Origin: CAVPFA01 sp963703655
Lineage (GTDB): Bacteria; Actinomycetota; Acidimicrobiia; Acidimicrobiales; Bog-793
DNA length: 64,000 nucleotides
Reading direction: 5' to 3'
NCBI GenBank assembly: GCA_963703655.1
Contig: CAVPFA010000003.1
Span: forward strand, 1,426,001-1,490,000
The position numbers were made by a program, and so were the translations under genes. This document shows positions 27,024-35,243 of the stretch, piece after piece. The notes under the pieces were generated by a model. It was given only the letters and a program-made list of their open reading frames with translations. It was not told where the DNA came from and ran no database searches. Each line of letters begins with the position of its first letter. Position 1 is the first letter of the stretch.

Positions 27024-27725
27024 ATGGAACCGCTGCTCGTCTACCCAGATCCACCCTCGCGGTGGTTGTCCGACGCGCTCGAGCGCGCGGCCTATCCCTG
27101 GCGGGCCGTGGCCGATCCCGCCCTGGCGGAACGGGACGAACCGGAGGACGGTTACGCCGGCGCGGTCATCTCGGCAGTCGAGGATCCAGGCGCGGCGTTC
27201 GGGGCCTGTCGCATCCTCCGCAAAGGCGACAGCCCCCTGCAGCCGGTGCTGCTCGTGTTGCCGGAGGCGTGCCTGCAAGAGCTCGAGATCCGTGCGGACC
27301 TGTTCGACGACTTCGTGCTGCCGAGCGCGACGGCCCGGGAGGTCGAGGCGCGGCTCGCCCACCTCTTCTGGCGGACCGGGCGCGGCAAGCAGCACGACCT
27401 GATCGTCTATGGCCCGCTCGCGCTCAACCTCGAGACCTACCAGGCTGTGATCCAAGGACGGCCCTTGGACCTCACTTTCATGGAGTACGAGCTGTTGCGT
27501 TTCCTGGCCGCGCACCCGGGGAAGGTCTTCACGCGTGAGACTCTGCTCTCGCGGGTGTGGGGGTATGAGTACTTCGGCGGGGCGAGGACCGTCGACGTCC
27601 ATGTCCGGCGACTGAGGGCCAAGCTCGGAGAGGAGCACGCACACCTCATCGACACTGTTCGCAGTGTCGGTTACCGGTTCGGCAGTGTCAGGTGGCTGCC
27701 GCCGGATCACCGGACTCGCGCCTAG
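27024..27725 (+). CDS. glnR: GlnR-like orphan response regulator
   Basis: OmpR/PhoB-type regulator of 233 residues. The N-terminal receiver-like domain lacks the normal phosphorylation pocket (no D(D) near the N-terminus, no Asp-x-x-x-P-x-x-G loop), while the C-terminal winged helix is standard: LDLTFMEYELLRFLAAHPG, GKVFTRETLLSRVWGYEYFG and RTVDVHVRRLRAKLG. No histidine kinase is adjacent. These features, with location next to two glutamine synthetases, match actinobacterial GlnR, which controls nitrogen assimilation without phosphorylation. The assignment is by family resemblance and context. Confidence 0.82.
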   Translation: MEPLLVYPDPPSRWLSDALERAAYPWRAVADPALAERDEPEDGYAGAVISAVEDPGAAFGACRILRKGDSPLQPVLLVLPEACLQELEIRADLFDDFVLPSATAREVEARLAHLFWRTGRGKQHDLIVYGPLALNLETYQAVIQGRPLDLTFMEYELLRFLAAHPGKVFTRETLLSRVWGYEYFGGARTVDVHVRRLRAKLGEEHAHLIDTVRSVGYRFGSVRWLPPDHRTRA

Positions 27726-27738
27726 CTGCTGCCGGGCA

Positions 27739-28893
27739 CTAGCCGTTCGCGGTGGGCGGAGTTGTCGTCGTCGTAGTCGGCGTAGGCCGTGTGGCGACTG
27801 CGATCGCGGACGGCCCGCCGCGCAGCCTGATTGCCGCGCCGAGGTGGTGCGTCACGGTGCTGAGCGGGACGATCGTGTCGCTCCCGAAGCAGACGATCCA
27901 GGCCGTCTTGCCATCCGGGCTGATGGCGATGGCCTGCGGGTTCCTGCCGACGAAGATCGGAGCCGCCGCTTTGTCATCGGCGAGGTTGATCAACGTCACG
28001 TTGCCGGTCGTGGACTGGTTCGAGATGGTATCGACGACGTAGGCGACCGTGGGCTGGGCCGGCGAGATCGCGACGGCGATCGGGCCGCCCCGCACGGCTA
28101 TGGGGGCTCCCACCGTGTCGTTGGAGATGTCGATCGCCGAGACACTCCCCGAGTTGAGATTCGTGACGAGCGCCGTCAAACCGTCTGGCGAGATGGCGAC
28201 CCCGATCGGTGCATTGCCGACTGTGATCGGCCGCAGCGCCTTGCCGGTCGCGAGGTTGACCGGCGTGACGGTGGAGCCGAGCGCGCCGCTCTGGCCGGAG
28301 ACGATCGCACCGGCGTCGGCGACGTACGCAGTCCTTCCGTTGGGCGTGATCGCGATCCCCTGTGGCCCCGGTCCGACGGTGATCGGCCGCAAGGTCCGGT
28401 CCGTGGCGAGGTCGATCGGTGTGACCGTGTCCCCGAGAGTCCCTATCGCACCCGCATCGGTGACGTACGCAGTCTTGCCGTCGGGCGCGATGGCGATGCC
28501 GGCCGGTCCCACGGCACCGCCGAGCGGGATCGACGGAAGAACCTTCCCGCTCACTAGGTCGATCGGCGTTACCGAGTTGGAGGTGTAGTTGGCGACGTAC
28601 GCACGCTCGCCGCCCGGTGCGACCGCTATCGCGTCCGGGTACGTGCCCACGCCGAACGGCGCTTGCGGCCCTCCGCCGCCGAGCGAGATGTTGACGGGGA
28701 TCATCGTGTGGCCGAGACCCAGGTTTGCACCGGTTCCGACCATGGTCACGTAGGCGTAGAGAGGCGGGGGCAGGGGCGGAAGGGTCGTGGCCGGGACCGT
28801 CGTGGTGGTCGTCGTCCCCGAGGTGCACCCTGCGACCACGATCACGAGAAGCAACGTCGTCGCGACGCCGAGCAGATGGCGCGGCAGGCGCAC
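27739..28893 (-). CDS. YncE-like beta-propeller lipoprotein
   Basis: A 384-residue surface lipoprotein. The N-terminus has a signal with lipobox VAGC, then a Thr/Pro linker. Six or seven blades of ~43 residues follow, each with a pattern like PDGKTAYVTDAG...VTPIDLAT...PITVG, as in the YVTN-repeat (YncE) family. A Thr/Pro-rich tail ends the protein. Such propellers mediate binding; no catalytic residues are evident. The GTG at 28893 lies 3 bases after the ridA stop, so the two are co-transcribed. It converges with glnR, 13 bases apart. Confidence 0.88.
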   Translation of the reverse strand: MRLPRHLLGVATTLLLVIVVAGCTSGTTTTTTVPATTLPPLPPPLYAYVTMVGTGANLGLGHTMIPVNISLGGGGPQAPFGVGTYPDAIAVAPGGERAYVANYTSNSVTPIDLVSGKVLPSIPLGGAVGPAGIAIAPDGKTAYVTDAGAIGTLGDTVTPIDLATDRTLRPITVGPGPQGIAITPNGRTAYVADAGAIVSGQSGALGSTVTPVNLATGKALRPITVGNAPIGVAISPDGLTALVTNLNSGSVSAIDISNDTVGAPIAVRGGPIAVAISPAQPTVAYVVDTISNQSTTGNVTLINLADDKAAAPIFVGRNPQAIAISPDGKTAWIVCFGSDTIVPLSTVTHHLGAAIRLRGGPSAIAVATRPTPTTTTTTPPTANG

Positions 28894-28896
28894 GGT

Positions 28897-29268
28897 TTAG
28901 CCGGCCGAGCTGGTGGGTGACGGCGACGTGTACGCCCAGGCCTCGATCTCGACGAGCGCGCCGAGAGGCAGGCCAGCCACGGCGAACGCGCTTCGCGCCG
29001 GCCGGTGGTCACCAAATGCGGCCACGTAGGCTTCGTTCATGGCAGAGAAATCCGCCATATCTGTGAGGAAAACAGTTGTCTTCACGACGTCGGCAAGCCG
29101 GCTTCCCTCGCTCTCGAGCAGCGACGCGACGTTCTTGAGCGCTTGGGTGACCTGTGCGGCGAGGCCTCCATCGACGAGCGATCCGTCAAGCAGCGCGACC
29201 TGACCCGAACAGATCAGCCACGGCCCTGCGCGGACCACCGGCGTGTAAGGACCGATTGGCTTGGCCAT
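28897..29268 (-). CDS. ridA: RidA family enamine/imine deaminase
   Basis: Small cytoplasmic trimeric protein (123 residues) that hydrolyses reactive enamine/imine intermediates released by PLP enzymes such as threonine dehydratase. Typical blocks: IGPYTPVV, LICSGQVAL, QVTQALKNVASLLE, VVKTTVFLTDMADF, and PARSAFAVAGLPLGALVEIEA with the catalytic Arg. Length is normal. It is followed by the propeller lipoprotein gene and preceded by erpA on the same strand (21-base gap). Confidence 0.93.
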   Translation of the reverse strand: MAKPIGPYTPVVRAGPWLICSGQVALLDGSLVDGGLAAQVTQALKNVASLLESEGSRLADVVKTTVFLTDMADFSAMNEAYVAAFGDHRPARSAFAVAGLPLGALVEIEAWAYTSPSPTSSAG

Positions 29269-29289
29269 CGTCCGCGGCTTCGGTACAGC

Positions 29290-29655
29290 TCAGCTGAACG
29301 ACGAGCCGCAGCCGCAGGTCCGCGTCGCGTTGGGATTGGTGATGTGGAAACCGGCTTCCTGTAAGCCGTCGCGGTAGTCAAGCGTCGCGCCCTTGATTAG
29401 GTCTGCGCTCTCGGGGTCGACCACGACCCTTACGGGTCCGAAGGAGCGCACGACGTCGTCATCGGCCAGCTCTGAATCGAAGAACATCTCATAGCTGTAG
29501 CCTGAGCATCCGCCGGGTCTGACAGCCACGCGCAGCGCGAGGCCCTCGTCGCCTTCCTGAGCAAGAAGATCGGTCACCTTGGCGACGGCGGCATCCGTGA
29601 GGGTCACCGGGCTTGGGCGCTGACCGAGCTTCACCGTTGAGGTCGCAAGGCTCAC
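29290..29655 (-). CDS. erpA: HesB/IscA-type iron-sulfur insertion protein
   Basis: A-type carrier of 121 residues that hands Fe-S clusters to apoproteins. VTLTDAAVAKVTDLL, LRVAVRPGGCSGYSYEM and the C-terminal TRTCGCGSSFS give the three ligand cysteines. GTG 29655 is chosen because AAGGAGAA lies just upstream; the ATG at 29673 lacks a site. It diverges from mrp, another Fe-S carrier, across ~96 bases, so the region is a small Fe-S assembly locus. Confidence 0.93.
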   Translation of the reverse strand: MSLATSTVKLGQRPSPVTLTDAAVAKVTDLLAQEGDEGLALRVAVRPGGCSGYSYEMFFDSELADDDVVRSFGPVRVVVDPESADLIKGATLDYRDGLQEAGFHITNPNATRTCGCGSSFS

Positions 29656-29751
29656 TGCGGTTCTCCTTCCCATGAGGGCCTTGAGTGTAAGGGCCTTCGG
29701 TGCAACCCCGGGAAGGCTCCCGGGCATCGCACCAGTAGGCTCGATCATACC

Positions 29752-30952
29752 GTGAGCACGTCGCATCACCCACCGGTCTCGCCCGCCGGATCCTCCGGCG
29801 CAGGTGCACCCACCGTGGCGGCCGTCCGAGTGGCGCTTGCTGGCGTCGTAGACCCTGAGCTCGGCACCGACATCGTCGAGCTCGGAATGGTGCGGGGAAT
29901 CGAGGTCGACGGCGAAGCGGTGACAGTGGAGGTAGCCCTCACCATTGCAGCCTGTCCGCTTCGCGATCAGCTCCGGGCCGATGTCGAGCGCCACGTGATG
30001 GCGGTTCCCGGGGTCGGGCGCGTCGAGGTCCGCACCGGGGTGATGGATCCACAGGAGCGGTCGGCTCTCATGTCGAGGGCACGGCTCAAGGCCCAGGACC
30101 GGGCCATCGCGACGGACATCCCGACGACAGACGCGGGTTCTCGCCGTCTCTTCTGGCAAGGGCGGCGTCGGCAAGTCGTCGGTCAGCGTGAACCTCGCGG
30201 TCGCACTCGCCCGGCGGGGCCTTGCCGTGGGCCTGCTCGACGCCGACGTCTGGGGCCACTCCGTTCCGAGGCTGCTCGGGATGGAGGGCTCCGCCCAGGC
30301 GCGCGCCGGGAAGATGATCCCCTTCGAGCGGTCGGTCGACTCGGGCCTGTTGAAGGTGATCTCGATGGGTTTCCTGTCGGGCGAGGACGAAGCGATCATG
30401 TGGCGCGGCCTCATGCTTAACCGGGCCGTCCAGCATTTCTTGGAGGACGTGCGATGGGGAGCGCTCGACTACCTGTTGATCGACCTGCCGCCCGGCACCG
30501 GCGACGTCCAGATGGGCCTGGCCAGGATGCTCCCGCGCACGGAGGTCCTCGTCGTCACCACTCCCAACGAGGCAGCTCAGAAGGTGGCCGGCCGCGCCGC
30601 TGACATGGCACGTAGGGGCCATATCCGCGTCGCCGGTGTCATCGAGAACATGGCGGCCTTCACCTGCGGGCACGGCGAGACCTACGAGATCTTCGGATCC
30701 GGCGGTGGCCAGCGCCTCGCGGACGAGATCGGGGTGCCGCTCGTCGGTTCGGTGCCTCTCGACGCGCGGGTGGCTTCGGGCGGCGACGCCGGCCTGCCGG
30801 TAGCCCTCGAGGACGACGGGCCGCTCGCCGAGGTTTTCGCTGCGATCGCGGAGCGTGTCGCGACGGAGATCTCGCCCCTCGTCGAGATGGCGGGCTGTAG
30901 CGCGCGCCTGCTCCAACGGGTCGAGGAGGCCCTCGGACCGATCGGAGCCTGA
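29752..30952 (+). CDS. mrp: Mrp/ApbC iron-sulfur carrier ATPase (apparent frameshift)
   Basis: P-loop NTPase that carries and inserts Fe-S clusters. An N-terminal MIP18/DUF59 domain (VDPELGTDIVELGMVRGIEV, IAACPLRDQL) is followed by the deviant Walker A VSSGKGGVGKSSVSVNL, but the two are one base out of frame; a surplus base near 30130 explains it. Then come LLDADVWGHSVP, LLIDLPPGTGDVQM and IENMAAFTC; a second Cys of the usual CxxC is replaced (TCGHGE), with a Gly-His where Cys is expected. Corrected length is ~399 residues. It diverges from erpA. Confidence 0.9.
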
Positions 30953-30986
30953 TGGTGGTGGCGCTGACCTAACGGCGGTCGGCCTG

Positions 30987-31826
30987 TCACGTGTAGTGCG
31001 AGAGCCTCGTGCGAAGATCGTCCGCTACGGCGCGCGTCTTTTCGATCAGGACCTCGCGACGGCCGTCCTCGAGCCGGTACTCGGGCACGGCGATCGAGAT
31101 GGCCAGGCATCGCCCCTCGTTGTCCGCGAGGATCGGCGCTGCCACCGCCCAGATGCCAGGGTCGACCTCGGCGCGGCTTACTCCGTAGCCCTGCGCCATT
31201 ATGTGCTCGAGCTCGTTTCGCAGCGCGCGGCGCAGCGCCGCCGGCACCGTTCGCTCGATGTAGCGATCGCGCACCGCAGCAGGCGAGGTCGCGAGGAGGA
31301 CCTTGGCCCCCGCGCCGGTGTGCAGAGGCATCGCCTTTCCCACCTCGAACGATAGACGCACTGGGTGGTCGCACTCGATGCGGTCCACGCACACGGCTGA
31401 GTCGCCGATCCGGCGCAGCACGAGCGACGTCTCGCTGCTCCAGGCGGCGAGCTCGCCGAGGCCCGGTCGCCACAGGTCGGCCAGGTCGACCGTGGAGCGG
31501 GCGATGTAGCCCATCATGATCGCCCTCGGACCGAGCTGGTAGCTCCCCGAGCCGGCCCTTTCGAGAAGCTCGTGGGCCCTGAGCAGCCCCACGAGCCGGT
31601 AGACGGTGCTGCGCGGGACTCCGATCGCCTGGCTGAGACTCTCCACGGTGTGGGTGGGCGCGGCTGCGGTGAACTGGTCGAGCAGCGCGAGCAGGCGCTC
31701 GGTGCTCTGAGTTCCGCCCGGCGCCGGCGGCGAGCCCTCGGGCGCGCCGAGAGCGGCGACCGACGCCGAAGGGGCGTTCTCGGGCGGGACCGGACCGGTG
31801 CGCCGAGTCGGGGAACCCGCCCTCAT
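30987..31826 (-). CDS. IclR-family transcriptional regulator
   Basis: A 279-residue regulator with an N-terminal winged helix (TVESLSQAIGVPRSTVYRLVG) and a C-terminal effector-binding domain (GARAVLL-like segment GAGAKVLLATSPAAVRDRYI, GYGVSRAEVDPGIWAVAAPI). A ~35-residue Pro-rich leader precedes the DNA-binding domain. It is transcribed away from the B6-degradation gene cluster, with 86 bases between the starts holding an inverted repeat. By position it is the likely regulator of that cluster, perhaps sensing a pyridine intermediate; this is inference. Its 3' end converges with mrp. Confidence 0.9.
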   Translation of the reverse strand: MRAGSPTRRTGPVPPENAPSASVAALGAPEGSPPAPGGTQSTERLLALLDQFTAAAPTHTVESLSQAIGVPRSTVYRLVGLLRAHELLERAGSGSYQLGPRAIMMGYIARSTVDLADLWRPGLGELAAWSSETSLVLRRIGDSAVCVDRIECDHPVRLSFEVGKAMPLHTGAGAKVLLATSPAAVRDRYIERTVPAALRRALRNELEHIMAQGYGVSRAEVDPGIWAVAAPILADNEGRCLAISIAVPEYRLEDGRREVLIEKTRAVADDLRTRLSHYT

Positions 31827-31880
31827 TCTTGCTTGACGCCTTCGTGGGTCGATCTTATGATTATCGCAGGTCGGGATCTT

Positions 31881-31901
31881 ATTCTCATGACCTGAGAGAA
31901 T
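31881..31901. promoter_or_regulatory. Inverted repeat between iclR and the B6 cluster, probable operator
   Basis: ATTCTC and GAGAAT separated by 9 bases, just before the GGGGGG ribosome-binding site of the lactonase gene. The sequence GATCTTAT also occurs twice nearby (about 31851 and 31876). IclR proteins bind short palindromes in such divergent promoters. Assignment by position. Confidence 0.5.
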
Positions 31902-31912
31902 GAGGGGGGTAT

Positions 31913-32671
31913 TTGACGGCGCGCGACGTCCGGGTCTACCTCCTCGACGGAGGGACGCTCGTCATCGACGGCTATCACCTCTACTGGAACGTCGGGCCGG
32001 GCGGCCCCGTCCGTTTTCCCTGCTACAGCGTGCTTGTCGATCACCCCGAGGGCAAGTTCCTGTTCGACACAGGCTACGACCTCGAACACGTGCGGAAGGT
32101 CCTTCCCTTCGAGCTCCCACAGCAGACTCCGGACCAGACTCTTCCCGGACAACTGAAGCTCATCGGGTTCGATCCTGGCGAGATCACCCACGTCGTCAAT
32201 TCGCACTACCACTTCGACCACGTAGGCGGCAACAAGTTCTGCACGCGCGCCACGACGCTGGCGCACCGCAAGGAACTGGACGCGAGCCATCGCCATCAGC
32301 CCTTCGAGCGCCTCGGCTACTCGGACATGAGCTTCGACGAGATAGGGACGCGCTACGAGATGCTCAGCGGCGACACCGAGATCGCTGCGGGCCTGCACCT
32401 GTTCGAGACGCCCGGACACACCGCCGGCCACATGAGCCTTCTTGTCGAGCTCGGCGGTCGCCGGCCGATGCTGTTCACGGGCGACGCCGTCTACACGCGG
32501 GAGTCCTTCGAACGCACGATCATCTCGGGGTTCCACCTCGACCCGGTGGCGAGCGTCGCCTCGATGAGGCGCCTCGGCGAGCTCGCGGAGTCTCACGGCG
32601 CCGAGCTTTTCTACTCCCACGACCCGGCCTCGTACGCGACCTGGCGGAAGGGGCCCGCCTACTATTCGTGA
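31913..32671 (+). CDS. Metallo-beta-lactamase-fold lactonase, probable 4-pyridoxolactonase
   Basis: Predicted to open 4-pyridoxolactone to 4-pyridoxic acid in vitamin B6 catabolism. The 252-residue protein begins VRVYLLDGGTLVIDGYH and carries the zinc motif H98-x-H100-x-D102-H103 (NSHYHFDHVGG), H169 (TPGHTAGH), D191 (GDAVYT) and H236 (YSHD). These positions and blocks such as RFPCYSVLV, FDTGYDLEHV and QPFERLGYSD agree with what I recall of the Mesorhizobium enzyme. TTG 31913 follows GAGGGGGG. It is first of ten co-directional genes, five or six of which belong to the same pathway, supporting the specific call over a generic AHL lactonase. Confidence 0.82.
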   Translation: MTARDVRVYLLDGGTLVIDGYHLYWNVGPGGPVRFPCYSVLVDHPEGKFLFDTGYDLEHVRKVLPFELPQQTPDQTLPGQLKLIGFDPGEITHVVNSHYHFDHVGGNKFCTRATTLAHRKELDASHRHQPFERLGYSDMSFDEIGTRYEMLSGDTEIAAGLHLFETPGHTAGHMSLLVELGGRRPMLFTGDAVYTRESFERTIISGFHLDPVASVASMRRLGELAESHGAELFYSHDPASYATWRKGPAYYS

Positions 32672-32743
32672 GCCCCGTCGCCCGCACGAGCGCCACGGTG
32701 CGCGCGGCCGCCGGCGCCGACCGACCCCACTTGGAGGCGCATC

Positions 32744-33466
32744 ATGACCTCGAGACCATCCGACGGTGTCTACGGCATCCTCGGGCGCGATCTCTTGCGG
32801 CCCGAGAACCGGTACCTCAACGTTCCGCTGGTCCGCCTCATCACCTCCGGCAGTCTGCCCAGGCCGGCGCTCAAGGACTACGCGGTGCTGCGCTGGCCCT
32901 TCCAGGCGCGGGCGGACCTCGCGATGATGATCAGCCACGTCGTCTTCTTGGAGGGCGACGACGCGAACCACCTGCTCGAGAACGCTTTCGACGAGATCCT
33001 GCGCCCGGCGGGCGAAGGCGACCACCCGGGTTTGTGGGTCCAGTTCGCGAAGTGCCTCGGCGCAACCCAAGAAGAGCTCGATCATGCCGCCGCGAACCCG
33101 CTCGTCGAGGTGGCCGGGTTCCCGCTCACGATGACCTACTACTGCCGGAGAAGCGCCGAGGAGGGACTCGCGTCCTGGTACGCGGACGAGGAGCAGCTGC
33201 CGGAGGTTCATGGTGCGACGGCGCTCGCGTTACGCAAGTACTACGGCTGTGACGACGAGACGATCGAGTACTTCCTCGAGCACGTTAGGGCCGACATCGG
33301 CCATTCGGACGCGAACGAATTGCTGCTCGCGCGGTACTGCGACACCCCGCGCAAGATCGCCCGGGCTCGCCGGGCGGCCGCCGGGACGTTGTGGGCCTGG
33401 CGCGAGATGCACCAGGGGATCTTGAGGGAGCTCCGGCGCCGGAGCCCCGAGGTCGCGGCCGCGTGA
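32744..33466 (+). CDS. PqqC/heme-oxygenase-fold protein with intact metal motif
   Basis: A 240-residue all-helical protein of the PqqC/TenA/heme-oxygenase-like superfamily. The C-terminal motif H180-x3-D184-x2-H187 (EHVRADIGHSD) matches the ligand triad of the diiron oxidases of this fold (CADD, UndA, SznF types), and E79 and H94 (LLENAF, GDHPGLW) could supply the first half of the site. It lacks the sequence around the TenA catalytic Cys, so thiaminase activity is unlikely. GGAGG lies before ATG 32744. It sits between 4-pyridoxolactonase and the ring-product hydrolase. It may supply an oxidation step of B6 breakdown whose usual flavoenzyme is absent; this is a hypothesis. Confidence 0.7.
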   Translation: MTSRPSDGVYGILGRDLLRPENRYLNVPLVRLITSGSLPRPALKDYAVLRWPFQARADLAMMISHVVFLEGDDANHLLENAFDEILRPAGEGDHPGLWVQFAKCLGATQEELDHAAANPLVEVAGFPLTMTYYCRRSAEEGLASWYADEEQLPEVHGATALALRKYYGCDDETIEYFLEHVRADIGHSDANELLLARYCDTPRKIARARRAAAGTLWAWREMHQGILRELRRRSPEVAAA

Positions 33467-34363
33467 GGATGCCGACCGGCTGCCGGGACCCGTCCACCGA
33501 CGGAATACGCGGCCATTACCTTCCCGGCGCGTCCGGAGAGCTGTACGCGATCGAGCTCGGCGAGGGGCCGGCGCTCCTGTTGCTGCACGGGGTCACCGCG
33601 AACGCGTACGTCTGGCTCCCGGTGATGGGGCGGCTCTCGGATCGCTATCGCACCGTCGCGATCGACCAGCGCGGTCACGGCCGAAGCGGCGCCGCGCCCG
33701 ACGGGCGGTACGACGCCGAGGCCTACTCCGCGGACGTCGTCGAGGTGGCCCGCTCGATCGGGGGCGGCCCAGTCGTCGTGGTCGGTCACTCCCTCGGCGC
33801 TCGCAACGGCCTCGAGGCGGCCGCGACGCAGACCCGACGTCGTGGCAGGGGTCGTCGCGGTCGATTTCTCGCCGTTCGTCGAGCGGGCGATCTACGACAC
33901 GCTCGACGAACGGATCGCTGCCGGTGACCGGAGCTTCGACGACGGGCTCGAGCTCACCTCCTACCTGAGCGCGCGCTATCCCGGTCTCGGGCCGGGCGCG
34001 ATCGCCAGAAGGGCCGAGTTCGGGTATCGCAAGGGGGTCGACGGCACCCTCGTGCCGCTCTCGGACCCCGGCGCGATGCGTGCCACCGCGGCTGGACTGC
34101 GCGAGGACCTGGCGCCGGCGGTTCGCCGCCTCGGGGTGCCGGCCGTGCTCGTGAGGGGCGCGCTGAGCGGTTTCGTTTCAGAGGCCGCGTTCGATGCGAC
34201 ACGCCGGCTGCGACCGGACCTTGCCACCGTCGTGGTCGAGGGCGCCGACCATTACGTGCCCGAGGAGCGACCGGACGAGGTCGCCCGGATCGCCGGAGGT
34301 CTCGCCTCTCAGGCGTTCGCGAAGAGAAGAATCGAACGGGACAAGGGAGGGGCCGATGGCTGA
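33463..34363 (+). CDS. Alpha/beta hydrolase, probable (acetamidomethylene)succinate hydrolase (apparent frameshift)
   Basis: Predicted last step of pyridine-ring catabolism: hydrolysis of 2-(acetamidomethylene)succinate to succinate semialdehyde, acetate, ammonia and CO2. Oxyanion loop LLLHGVTANAYVW, then AIDQRGHGRSG, nucleophile elbow GHSLGARNGLEAA, and, one base later (surplus base near 33826), VAGVVAVDFSPFVE, ARRAEFGYR and the His in GADHYVPEE. The blocks agree with my recollection of the M. loti enzyme. GTG 33463 overlaps the preceding stop (GTGA); ATG 33469 is an alternative. ~299 residues after correction. Confidence 0.72.
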
Positions 34364-34569
34364 GGGCATCGAGTTCTCGGTCGCAGTTGCGCTCGACGCA
34401 GGACTCGAACGGCAGGCTTCACGCCGAGGTGCCGCGGCAAGTCAGAGAGAGGCTGGGCATCACAGCGGGAGACGTGTTGTGCTGGACGGGCTTCTTCGAG
34501 GGACCCGTCGAGGCCTGGTCGGTGAAGAAGAGCCCGTACGCGTCGCTCGAGGCGGAGCCGGAGCCGTGA
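34356..34569 (+). CDS. Small AbrB/SpoVT-like protein (apparent frameshift)
   Basis: About 70 residues after removing one surplus G near 34391. MAEGIEFSVAV joins to STQDSNGRLHAEVPRQVRER and LGITAGDVLCW, a swapped-hairpin AbrB/MazE-type fold (G-R-L-x-x-x-V-P-x-x-V-R-x-x-L-G-I-x-x-G-D). ATG 34356 follows AGGGAGGGG and overlaps the hydrolase stop; its own TGA overlaps the GTG of the next gene. No toxin gene is adjacent, so this is not an obvious antitoxin. It may be a local DNA-binding regulator or, in view of its tight coupling, a partner of the downstream PqqC-like protein. Confidence 0.6.
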
Positions 34570-35243
34570 TCCTCGCCGATGCCAGCCCCCGGGAGCTGCT
34601 GCAGCTTGACGACGCCGAGACCTGGGCAGACCCCGGCACCCACCCCGTCTGGAGGCAGGTGACGTCGGGAAAGGCGCCACGACAGGCTGTGCGGGACCTC
34701 GTGCTCGGGCTGTACCCGCTGTTCACTGGCCGGTCCCGGTACCTGCTCGCAGCCAAGGTTTCGTGGATCAGTCTCGAGGACGGGAAGGAGGTCTTCGCCG
34801 AGCTTCATCGCGGGCTCACCGTCGCGGGCGCCGACGCCGATGCGGGGTGGAACGCGGTCGCCCGTGCGCTCGGGGTGAGCGACGAGGAGCTCGAAAGCGC
34901 ACGGGCCGGGCCGCATCCGGAGGCGGACGACCTTGCCACGATCGTCCGCGAGCACGGCCTGCGATCGGCCCACGAAGCGGCAGGTGTCGCCTGGGTGCTC
35001 GACCGCCGGCTGCCGGTCCTGCTCGGCGAGCTCGCCGAGGCGCTCGCCGCGCACTACGGAGTCGCCGAGGACGCCCTCGCCCACCTGCGCTACCGGGCCG
35101 CCCGAGCGGGCGAGTCCGACGAGCAGGTCCGTCGCCTCGCCGAGAGCTACCTGACCGGCCCTTGGGAGGTCTTCGAGGCTCGTCGTGCGGCGCGCGAGGT
35201 GCTCTGGGACCTGACGGCACTCCTCGAATCGCTCGGCTCATGA
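34566..35243 (+). CDS. PqqC/TenA-fold protein lacking metal ligands
   Basis: A 225-residue helical protein related to the one at 32744: THPVWRQVTSGKAPRQAVRD aligns with its PLVRLITSGSLPRPALKD, and LGVSDEEL with LGATQEEL. Where the first protein has H-x3-D-x2-H, this one has R, A and S (LRYRAARAGESDEQ), and the upstream His is also missing, so it cannot build the same metal site. It may be a structural partner of the active paralogue or a binding protein. GTG 34566 overlaps the AbrB-like stop; its TGA overlaps the next ATG. Tight coupling on both sides argues for a role in the pathway. Confidence 0.68.
   Translation: MILADASPRELLQLDDAETWADPGTHPVWRQVTSGKAPRQAVRDLVLGLYPLFTGRSRYLLAAKVSWISLEDGKEVFAELHRGLTVAGADADAGWNAVARALGVSDEELESARAGPHPEADDLATIVREHGLRSAHEAAGVAWVLDRRLPVLLGELAEALAAHYGVAEDALAHLRYRAARAGESDEQVRRLAESYLTGPWEVFEARRAAREVLWDLTALLESLGS

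Noticed and set aside
31913..32671. AHL (quorum-quenching) lactonase
   Set aside because: The MBL motif alone would allow it, but the remaining blocks and the PLDH/PPAT neighbours favour 4-pyridoxolactonase.
32744..33466. Thiaminase II (TenA) in the B6 cluster
   Set aside because: The PqqC-like protein lacks the TenA-type catalytic Cys context, while its His-Asp-His triad fits the metal-site branch of the fold; nothing links the cluster to thiamine.
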